Source of the DNA: Halopiger goleimassiliensis | Lineage (GTDB): Archaea; Halobacteriota; Halobacteria; Halobacteriales; Natrialbaceae | DNA: 64,000 nucleotides | Reading direction: 5' to 3' | Assembly (NCBI RefSeq): GCF_000455345.1 | Contig: NZ_HG315690.1 | Location: 712,815 to 776,814, forward strand | In this document: in pieces, positions 1-6,616 of the stretch | How positions within the stretch are numbered: the stretch's first letter is position 1 | How the letters are laid out: the number at the start of each line of letters is the position of its first letter | Notes under the pieces: model-generated | The model's input: the letters and a program-made list of their open reading frames with translations, nothing else | The model's database searches: none | What the model was told of the DNA's origin: nothing | Program-made: the position numbers and the translations under genes

Positions 1-35
1 AGTGCCTTCAGATACGTGAACGGGGGTGAGACCGG

Positions 36-1355
36 ATGATCGAGGGGAAGTACAAGAACTTGCTGCTCGCGACGGCGATGTTCAACCTCGGGTTCGTCAT
101 CTGGTTCTCCTTCGCTCCGTTCACCGGCGGCATCGCCGACGAGTTCGGACTCTCGGTGACGCAACTCGGGATCGTCTCGAGCGCGGCCGTGATCGCCGTG
201 CCGCTGGGCCGGATCGTCATCGGGCCGCTGACCGACCGGTACGGTGCGCCCGTGACGGCGTGCGTGACGATGGGTATCGTCGGGACGTTCGCCATCGTCA
301 GCGCGTTCGCCCAGAGTTACGAGGTGTTCATCACCTCCCGGGTGATCGCCTCGCTGTCCGGGATCACGTTCGTGATCGGCATCCAGCACGTCTCGGAGTG
401 GTTCGAGGAAGAGGAACTGGGCACCGCCGAAGGGATCTACGCTGGGATCGGTAACGCCGGTGCCGGCCTGGGGGCGTACTTCACGCTTCCGCGCATCTTC
501 GGCGAGGGGTACGCCGGACCGATCTTCTCGACGAACTGGCGCGCCGCGTTTTTCTACACGGGCGTGCTGGCCATCGTCGTCGGCGTCTGTTACTACCTCT
601 TCGGAGATGCGGCGAAGAGCCGGGCGAAACGCGAGGCGACCAAACGGGGCGTCTCGTTCGAACAGTGGCTCTACGTCGCCACGCGCCACGGCGCGGTCGT
701 CCTCTCGGCCGCCTACGTCATGACCTTCGGCCTCGAGCTGGCGATGAACGGCTGGCTCGGCACCTACTACCGCAAAGGGTTCGGCCAGGAGGATCTCGTG
801 ATCGCGGCGACGTTCGCGGCGACGTTCTCGATCGCCGCCGGCCTCCTCCGTCCGATCGGCGGCTACGTAAGCGACCTCGCGGCACGCAAGAAGCGCGATT
901 TCCTTCCCTGGTTCCCCGGCCGCTACCGCGAGCAGTGGACGTTCACGACGCTGGTATTCGTCGTGCTGACCATGTTCGGCATGACGGCAGCGGGCTACAC
1001 TGGAAACATCTACGCGGCCGTGGCCGCCGCGTTCCTCGTCGGGATCGGTTGTGCGTTCGCCGAAGGGGCCATCTTCGCACAGGTCCCGTCGATGTTCCCC
1101 GACGATTCGGGGAGCGTCGCCGGGGTCGTGGGCGGCATCGGTTCCTCCGGCGGATCGATCTATCCGCTGATCTTCGCGGCACCCTTCCTGAACCTCCACC
1201 TGGGGTACGCCGTCGTCGGGGTCACGATGGTGCCGATCGTCGCGCTGGCTGCGTGGGTCTTCCAGCCCAGGATCGCCGAACGCGCCACCGAGGACGGGTG
1301 GATCGTCGGCGAACCTCCCGAACCGAGCGGTTCCGCCGTCTCCGCCGACGATTGA
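36..1355 (+). CDS. narK: NarK-type nitrate/nitrite transporter (MFS, NNP family)
   Basis: A 439-residue major facilitator with about twelve hydrophobic segments. It carries the MFS loop motif (RIVIGPLTDRYGAP, near residue 68) and the two glycine-rich segments typical of the nitrate/nitrite porter family: GIGNAGAGLGAYF near residue 139 in the fifth helix and GVVGGIGSSGGSIYPL in the eleventh. It most likely moves nitrate and/or nitrite across the cytoplasmic membrane. The ATG at 36 follows a purine-rich stretch (GGGGGTGAG) that looks like a Shine-Dalgarno site, which suggests it is a downstream gene of an operon cut off by the window edge. No nitrate reductase is visible here, so direction and substrate are inferred from the family only. 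Confidence 0.8.
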   Translation: MIEGKYKNLLLATAMFNLGFVIWFSFAPFTGGIADEFGLSVTQLGIVSSAAVIAVPLGRIVIGPLTDRYGAPVTACVTMGIVGTFAIVSAFAQSYEVFITSRVIASLSGITFVIGIQHVSEWFEEEELGTAEGIYAGIGNAGAGLGAYFTLPRIFGEGYAGPIFSTNWRAAFFYTGVLAIVVGVCYYLFGDAAKSRAKREATKRGVSFEQWLYVATRHGAVVLSAAYVMTFGLELAMNGWLGTYYRKGFGQEDLVIAATFAATFSIAAGLLRPIGGYVSDLAARKKRDFLPWFPGRYREQWTFTTLVFVVLTMFGMTAAGYTGNIYAAVAAAFLVGIGCAFAEGAIFAQVPSMFPDDSGSVAGVVGGIGSSGGSIYPLIFAAPFLNLHLGYAVVGVTMVPIVALAAWVFQPRIAERATEDGWIVGEPPEPSGSAVSADD

Positions 1356-1512
1356 TAGAATACTGTACCGATGTACCGGCGCAACCGCCGCCCGAGTCGC
1401 GGTTACGCCGGACCTGGCGGACAGGAACCCGTACGAACGACCTTCGAGCGACGATCCGAACCGATTCCGTCGACGAAAAACGAAGACGAGATTCAGCCGT
1501 TGACTCGCCGGC

Positions 1513-1782
1513 TCAGGCCTCGATGTCCAGACTGTAGAGCCGCTTGCGGGCGTCGGAGAAGGAAAACCGTGATTCGATGACGTTCTCGTCCTCGAGTCGA
1601 TTCAGGGCGTACCGGACGGTCCGCGACGGCAGCAGCGTCTCCTCGGCGATCTGCTGTTGTGTCATCGTGTCGTTGTACTCGAGGACCTTCGCGACGAGTT
1701 TAGCGCTCGGTGGCAGGTCGCGGACGTCGTCCCAGGTACCGCGCTGGTCGGCGTCCTGACGGACGGGCTCTGATGCACTCAT
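1513..1782 (-). CDS. Small winged-helix regulator (MarR/TrmB-like HTH)
   Basis: This 89-residue protein is essentially one winged helix-turn-helix domain: a helix LPPSAKLVAKVLEYN, the pair TQQQIAEETLL and PSRTVRYALNRLEDENVI (recognition helix, residues about 50-70), and a wing ending in RLYSLDIEA. Such stand-alone wHTH proteins are common haloarchaeal DNA-binding regulators. It is divergent from the PAN gene with 123 bp between the starts, and an AT-rich element about 30 nt upstream fits leaderless transcription. Target genes cannot be told from sequence. Confidence 0.75.
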   Translation of the reverse strand: MSASEPVRQDADQRGTWDDVRDLPPSAKLVAKVLEYNDTMTQQQIAEETLLPSRTVRYALNRLEDENVIESRFSFSDARKRLYSLDIEA

Positions 1783-1810
1783 CGTGTGTCCATAACCGAA
1801 TACGACATGA

Positions 1811-1819
1811 TAATATTTT
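1811..1819 (-). promoter_or_regulatory. TATA element for the wHTH gene
   Basis: Read on the minus strand this is AAATATTAT, the most AT-rich site in the divergent gap. It lies about 30 nt upstream of the ATG at 1782, the spacing expected for a leaderless archaeal transcript. Confidence 0.45.
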
Positions 1820-1873
1820 CCCTTTCGAACTATGCCTGTCAGTTATTTTCTACCCCAGTTCACCGACCCGAAG

Positions 1874-1882
1874 CCTCTTATG
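1874..1882 (+). promoter_or_regulatory. TATA-like element for PAN
   Basis: CCTCTTATG is centred about 28 nt upstream of the ATG at 1906, consistent with leaderless initiation and supporting that ATG over the longer open frame beginning at 1786. Confidence 0.4.
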
Positions 1883-1905
1883 AACCAACCCCCAACAACG
1901 GGGTG

Positions 1906-3123
1906 ATGAGCGACACTGTGGACGACGTCGACCTCCCATACGACGAGGACGAGGCGTCCCAACAGGAGAAGATTCAGGCGCTCGAGGAACGGCTGGAGGT
2001 CCTCGAGGCGCAAAACGAGGAGATGCGTGACAAGCTCCTCGACGCGAACGCCGAGAACAACAAGTACCAGCAGAAACTCGAGCGGTTGACCCACGAGAAC
2101 AAGAAGTTAAAGCAGTCCCCGCTGTTCGTCGCCACCGTCCAGGAGATCACGGACGAGGGCGTCGTCATCAAACAACACGGGAACAACCAGGAGGCCCTGA
2201 CCGAGGTCACCGACGAGATGCGCGAAGGCCTCGAGCCCGACGACCGGGTGGCGGTCAACAACTCCCTCTCGATCGTCAAGAGCCTCTCGAACGAGACCGA
2301 CGTCCGCGCCCGCGTGATGGAAGTCACCGAGAGCCCCGACGTCAGCTACGAGGACATTGGCGGCCTCGACGAACAGCTCCAGGAGGTCCGCGAGACCGTC
2401 GAGATGCCCCTCGAGAAACCGGACATGTTCGAGGACGTCGGGATCGACCCGCCGAGCGGCGTCCTGCTGTACGGTCCGCCCGGGACGGGCAAGACGATGC
2501 TCGCGAAGGCCGTCGCCAACCAGACCGACGCGACCTTCATCAAGATGGCCGGCTCCGAACTGGTCCACAAGTTCATCGGCGAGGGGGCGAAACTCGTCCG
2601 GGACCTGTTCGACGTCGCCCGCGAACACGAACCCGCCGTCATCTTCATCGACGAGATCGACGCCATCGCCGCGAAGCGAACGGAGTCGAAAACGTCGGGA
2701 GACGCCGAGGTCCAGCGGACGATGATGCAGCTCCTGTCGGAGATGGACGGCTTCGAGGAGCGTGGCGAGATCCGCATCATCGCCGCGACCAACCGCTTCG
2801 ACATGCTCGACCGGGCGATCCTCCGACCCGGCCGGTTCGACCGTCTCATCGAGGTACCCAAGCCCGATGCGGACGGTCGCGAACTCATCTTCCAGATCCA
2901 CACCCGCGACATGAACGTCGCGGACGAGGTCGACTTCGAGTCCCTCGCGGACGAAACCGAGGAGGCCTCGGGTGCGGACATCAAGGCGATCTGTACGGAA
3001 GCCGGGATGTTCGCCATCCGCGACGACCGCACCGAGATCAGGATGGAGGACTTCGAAGCCGCCTGGGACAAGGTCCAGGCCGACTCCGACACCACCGACG
3101 ACGTCTCGAAGACCTTCGCCTGA
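1906..3123 (+). CDS. pan: Proteasome-activating nucleotidase (PAN), AAA ATPase
   Basis: A 405-residue homologue of the eukaryotic Rpt ATPases; the hexamer unfolds substrates and feeds them to the 20S proteasome. In order: an N-terminal coiled coil (residues about 20-65), an OB domain (about 70-135), and one AAA+ module with Walker A GPPGTGKT at 190-197, Walker B FIDEID with D249/E250, and arginine-finger segment RPGRFDR. The reading frame is open upstream to 1786, but the ATG at 1906 gives the family's usual N terminus (short acidic tail then coiled coil) and has a TATA element at leaderless distance. The C terminus is -KTFA, with Phe where the HbYX docking motif normally has Tyr. Cdc48, the other proteasome-linked ATPase, lies at 22407. 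Confidence 0.95.
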   Translation: MSDTVDDVDLPYDEDEASQQEKIQALEERLEVLEAQNEEMRDKLLDANAENNKYQQKLERLTHENKKLKQSPLFVATVQEITDEGVVIKQHGNNQEALTEVTDEMREGLEPDDRVAVNNSLSIVKSLSNETDVRARVMEVTESPDVSYEDIGGLDEQLQEVRETVEMPLEKPDMFEDVGIDPPSGVLLYGPPGTGKTMLAKAVANQTDATFIKMAGSELVHKFIGEGAKLVRDLFDVAREHEPAVIFIDEIDAIAAKRTESKTSGDAEVQRTMMQLLSEMDGFEERGEIRIIAATNRFDMLDRAILRPGRFDRLIEVPKPDADGRELIFQIHTRDMNVADEVDFESLADETEEASGADIKAICTEAGMFAIRDDRTEIRMEDFEAAWDKVQADSDTTDDVSKTFA

Positions 3124-3217
3124 TCCACAGTCGGCGTCGTCCACCGTTCTCGCGTTTCTACTCGTTTTCCGACGATTCACTCCCCGTCGAAAATCGACCG
3201 AGAAAAACGCTCCGGGC

Positions 3218-3355
3218 CTACAGCATCGCGAAGATGAGCCACGGAACGACGAACAGCGCCAGCGTCAACACGGCGAGAATGAGGCCGTAGCCGACCACCG
3301 TTCCCACAGCACTCGCCCACGCCGGGTGTTTGAACTCGTTGAGATCGACTGCCAT
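3218..3355 (-). CDS. Small conserved membrane protein (45 aa)
   Basis: A 45-residue protein beginning MAVDLNEFKHPAWASAVGTV. The first 12 residues are polar; the rest is almost entirely hydrophobic, enough for one long or two short membrane segments (VGYGLILAVLTLALFVVPWL). The frame is open further upstream to 3538, but that extension is Arg-rich and unlike haloarchaeal protein, so the ATG at 3353-3355 is preferred. It is convergent with PAN and divergent from the GMP synthase subunit. Function unknown. Confidence 0.6.
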   Translation of the reverse strand: MAVDLNEFKHPAWASAVGTVVGYGLILAVLTLALFVVPWLIFAML

Positions 3356-3537
3356 ACTCGTACCGTCCGGTGAAACCCGTATAAACGTACCGGAACTCGA
3401 GGCGAGTAGCCGACCGTGACGGGACACAATCCGCGGACGGGGAACGGAGGTGCGCCCTCGAGCGACACGTCGGGACCGCTCGTTCTCGAGCGCGCGTTCC
3501 GGACCGTTTTTACGGAGTGACTGGCTAGGCGTTCGCA

Positions 3538-4092
3538 ATGACGAGGATCGTCGTGGTTGACAACCACGGACAGTTCACGCACCTCGAAGGCCGGGCGCTT
3601 CGCGACCTCGGCGTCGAGACGGAGATCATCGACAACGAGACGCCACCCGAAGACGTCGACGCAGACGGCGTCGTCCTCTCGGGCGGTCCCGACATGGATC
3701 GCATCGGTCGGTCCCCCGACTACCTCGAGGCCGACGTTCCCGTCCTCGGGATCTGTCTCGGGATGCAACTGATAGCCGAGGAACTCGGGGGACGCGTCGG
3801 GGGCGGCGACTACGGCGGCTACGCCGACGTCACCGTCGAGGTCGTCGACGAGGACGACCCGCTGACCGGCTCTCTGCACCCCGAGACCCGCGTCTGGGCC
3901 AGCCACGCCGACGAGGTGAAGGAGTTACCGCCAGGGTTCGAACTGACCGCCCGCAGCGACGTCTGCGACGTCGAAGCGATGAGCGACCCCGACCGAGACG
4001 TTTACGGCGTCCAGTGGCACCCCGAAGTCGCCCACACCGAGGAAGGCGAGGAGATCTTCGAGAACTTCCTCGAGATCTGCGAGAACCGATAA
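3538..4092 (+). CDS. guaAA: GMP synthase, glutaminase subunit A
   Basis: A 184-residue class I glutamine amidotransferase, the length of the separate archaeal GuaA glutaminase subunit. It releases ammonia from glutamine for the ATP-pyrophosphatase subunit that makes GMP from XMP. The catalytic triad is visible: nucleophile C73 in GICLGMQ, and H161/E163 in QWHPEVAHT. The oxyanion segment LSGGPD is near residue 48. The synthetase subunit (GuaAB) is not adjacent, as is usual in archaea where the two halves are separately encoded. The gene begins directly after a short GC-rich gap. Confidence 0.93.
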   Translation: MTRIVVVDNHGQFTHLEGRALRDLGVETEIIDNETPPEDVDADGVVLSGGPDMDRIGRSPDYLEADVPVLGICLGMQLIAEELGGRVGGGDYGGYADVTVEVVDEDDPLTGSLHPETRVWASHADEVKELPPGFELTARSDVCDVEAMSDPDRDVYGVQWHPEVAHTEEGEEIFENFLEICENR

Positions 4093-4149
4093 GATCGGCT
4101 CGAGTCGCGCTCTGCTACTCGAGAGATCGCTTCCGAGAGACCGTCTCGA

Positions 4150-4314
4150 TCAGGACGGGTGCTGGTGTTTGATCTTCTCCGCGACGATCGGGGGAACCCG
4201 CGTCCCACACTGTTTGCAGTTCCAGCGCGCGACGGTGCCGCCGGATTCCTTCTCGAGGTCCTGTTTGAATCGCAACTCTGCCCCACAGGGACAGGTGTGG
4301 GTGGCACGGGACAT
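4150..4314 (-). CDS. Small zinc-ribbon protein (54 aa)
   Basis: A 54-residue protein (MSRATHTCPCGAELRFKQDL...). Two knuckles, TCPCG at residues 7-11 and NCKQCG near residue 35, are spaced as in a zinc ribbon. The C terminus is basic (AEKIKHQHPS). Longer overlapping frames on the same strand are out of phase and Arg-rich, so this is the coding frame. It is one of several very small Cys4 proteins in the window; role unknown, with nucleic-acid binding or protein-protein contact as possible roles. Confidence 0.65.
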   Translation of the reverse strand: MSRATHTCPCGAELRFKQDLEKESGGTVARWNCKQCGTRVPPIVAEKIKHQHPS

Positions 4315-4421
4315 GGATGGGACGTCGAGGTCGACGGCGATAAACGTCCTGCCCGGAACGGGCCGGCAACGTGGTGATTCCGGACAGGATCTCGAGACGG
4401 CGTCCGAAACCGAACCGCGCT

Positions 4422-4634
4422 CTAGTCCTCGAGCAGCCCCAGATCGGTCGCGACCATGTCGGCCAGCTGCTCCGCCACGTCGGGGTCGACGCGGGCGACG
4501 TCCTCGCCGTCGTGCAGTTGGTCGTTGTGTCGGTCGATCGCCGCCGCGACGTCCGGTAGTGGCACGCGCGAGGTCGTCTCACACTCGGGGCAGGTGATCG
4601 GCACGCGGGGATCGTCGTCGGGATCGGAGGACAT
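4422..4634 (-). CDS. Small acidic protein with one CPxC knuckle (70 aa)
   Basis: A 70-residue protein. It has one Cys pair in PITCPECETTSRVPLP (residues about 12-27), followed by two helical segments (VAAAIDRHNDQLHDG and PDVAEQLADMVATDLG). With only one pair it could bind metal only as a dimer or not at all. Composition is strongly acidic like genuine haloarchaeal proteins. Probably co-transcribed with the zinc ribbon at 4150-4314. Function unknown. Confidence 0.6.
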   Translation of the reverse strand: MSSDPDDDPRVPITCPECETTSRVPLPDVAAAIDRHNDQLHDGEDVARVDPDVAEQLADMVATDLGLLED

Positions 4635-4726
4635 ACGTCTGGGCTATCTCGTGGGCACCCTCAAAACGTGATTGATTCGCTCGCCGACACCCCTCTCGGG
4701 CCGGATCCCGCCGACCGGATCGTCGG

Positions 4727-5707
4727 TTAGTCCCGAATCCGTGCGGCCACGGCTATCGTACCCGCGACCACCGCGACGAGCGCACCGAAGCCGGGGATGC
4801 TCTCGGCTTCGTCGGCGTCGGATGCGGTGTCGTCGTTCGCGTTCGAATCGGTCCCATCGTCCCCGTCCGAGTCGTCGGACGTCGAGTTGGCAGCCGAACC
4901 GACGCCCGTCTCGGGCAGTTCGCCGTCGCGGTCGAGTTGGACGACGGCGACCACTTGGCCGTGAGAGCCGCCCTCTCGATAGGTCCACTCGCCGCCGACT
5001 GCGTCGTACGGTTCGGCGTCGTCGATCGGATCGACGTCGCTGTCCCAGTCCTCGTGAGCCTGTTCGATGTAGCCGACGACCTCGAGGTCCTCGGCGTGTT
5101 CGCCCTCGAGTTCGACCGGGCTGTACTCGACGGTCTCGTCTTCAGGGAGCCCGTGCCACTCGACGCAATGGGAGTCGAGATAGCCGTCGCCCTGCGGGAG
5201 TTCGTCCGACGTCCCGAACTGGTCGGCATCGAGGGGGCGCTCGTAGTTCTCTGGCAGCGGGTACTCGACGACGAACGGATGGCCGTGGTCCTGCCACTCC
5301 AGTTCGTCGCCGGTCTCGATCGTCGCCGTCGTGTTCGGGATCGTCTCGCCGACGATCGGTTCGCCGGCTTCGTTGACCAACGCGACGCACATCTTCCCGG
5401 AGCCCTCGCCGAGATACGGCGACCGATACCCGTCCCGCGGGTTGACGTAACTGATCCACTCCCCGTCGCTGTCCTCGGCCTCGAAGTACGCGTCGCCCGG
5501 TTCGGGAACGGGCTCTCGAGCGGCTTCTTCGGAGACGGCCGTGCCGTTCTGGGTCGCCAGGGTCGGCTGCTGGCCGGCATCCGCTGGCCCGATCGTTGCC
5601 TCGGCGTCGACGAAGAGGCCGCCAGCGGCGGCACCCATCGCAGCGATTCCGAACAATCCGACGACGAGTACGGCCACGACAACCGGATTGATCCAGCGGC
5701 CGGTCAT
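4727..5707 (-). CDS. Exported PGF-CTERM surface protein
   Basis: A 326-residue exported protein. Residues about 6-30 form a hydrophobic N-terminal signal or anchor (INPVVVAVLVVGLFGIAAMG). The middle (about 60-270) is a soluble acidic domain with three Cys/His-containing segments (KMCVALVNEAG, LDSHCVEWHG). An Asp/Ser/Asn-rich linker follows, then the sorting tail: SIPGFGALVAVVAGTIAVAA and a terminal RIRD. PGF plus a hydrophobic segment plus basic end is the PGF-CTERM signal processed by archaeosortase A, with the linker as a likely glycosylation zone. The frame is open to 6268, but the ATG at 5707 puts the signal at the N terminus. Ligand or function of the middle domain is not recognised. Confidence 0.8.
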   Translation of the reverse strand: MTGRWINPVVVAVLVVGLFGIAAMGAAAGGLFVDAEATIGPADAGQQPTLATQNGTAVSEEAAREPVPEPGDAYFEAEDSDGEWISYVNPRDGYRSPYLGEGSGKMCVALVNEAGEPIVGETIPNTTATIETGDELEWQDHGHPFVVEYPLPENYERPLDADQFGTSDELPQGDGYLDSHCVEWHGLPEDETVEYSPVELEGEHAEDLEVVGYIEQAHEDWDSDVDPIDDAEPYDAVGGEWTYREGGSHGQVVAVVQLDRDGELPETGVGSAANSTSDDSDGDDGTDSNANDDTASDADEAESIPGFGALVAVVAGTIAVAARIRD

Positions 5708-5939
5708 CGGTCGATTGCCTCCGTGAACGACCGCTCGAGCGGCCGATCGGTCACTGATCGTGACTGTCTTCGATCGCTGACTGTCATCGCCACGTGCTAC
5801 CGAATCCGCCCCTATAGCTAAGGGGCGCGTACCCAGGCGTAGGCACCCCGTAACGCCGTGGAATCCCCCGACGGGTTCCAGCGGGTGACTTGCGATACCA
5901 TCCCGAACCACCTTCCGGATCGGAACAGTACAGGTCCCG

Positions 5940-6482
5940 ATGGGTCTTCGATCACCAGCGTCAGATCCGAGTACGGGGGCAGCGTCGGAGTCGACCGAAG
6001 CATCTTCGAGCGGGCGACTTCGAACACTGGTGGCGTCCGCCCTGGCTCTCGTCGCGATCGCGTACGTCGTCTCGAGGTACGCCGATCGCCTCGAGTCGGT
6101 GCCGAGCGTCGGGGAGCTTCGTGAGCGAACGCCGGCGGTCGAGACGGTGCGGGAGGGGGCAACCCAGGCCGTTCCCGGCGACTTCGAGGAAATCCCGATC
6201 ACCGGCAGCGACGAGTCGACCGACGAATCGACGCCGTCCGGCGGCGAGGGCGGGACCGAACCGATCACCGACGCGGAGACGACCGTCGATCTGACCGATG
6301 AAGAGCGCTCCCCTGCCGAACTCGCCGAACGGGCCGACGAGGAGGTCCCCGAACCGGGAGAGATGGCGGTCGACGAGGACGTGGTCGACGACCTCGTGGA
6401 CGAAGACGGTACCGACCAGGCACAGTCGGACGAAGACGAGTCCGCGGACGCCGACGACGCGAGCGAATCCGACGCGGGGTGA
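5940..6482 (+). CDS. Acidic protein with one membrane segment
   Basis: A 180-residue protein. One hydrophobic segment (LVASALALVAIAYVVSRY, residues about 30-47) is followed by about 130 very acidic residues with repeated Asp/Glu/Ser runs, probably disordered. It is divergent from the PGF-CTERM gene at 5707, with 232 bp between the two starts; I saw no RNA gene or repeat in that gap. Composition and codon use match its neighbours. Function unknown; an N-terminally anchored cell-surface or inner-face protein are both possible. Confidence 0.6.
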   Translation: MGLRSPASDPSTGAASESTEASSSGRLRTLVASALALVAIAYVVSRYADRLESVPSVGELRERTPAVETVREGATQAVPGDFEEIPITGSDESTDESTPSGGEGGTEPITDAETTVDLTDEERSPAELAERADEEVPEPGEMAVDEDVVDDLVDEDGTDQAQSDEDESADADDASESDAG

Positions 6483-6616
6483 TGCGAATCGAGCGCCGGC
6501 GGAGCCGTCTCGAGACCGTCGCCACCCGATTCGGTGGACGTCGGGTCACGGTGGCATCGGCGTCCCGAAGCCCCCGAACGTGGCCCTTATGCGTCGCTCG
6601 TCCCTAGTCGGGAGCG

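Noticed and set aside
5708-6268. Longer start for the PGF-CTERM gene
   Set aside because: Adds Arg- and Ser-rich sequence and would bury the N-terminal signal; overlaps the divergent gene.
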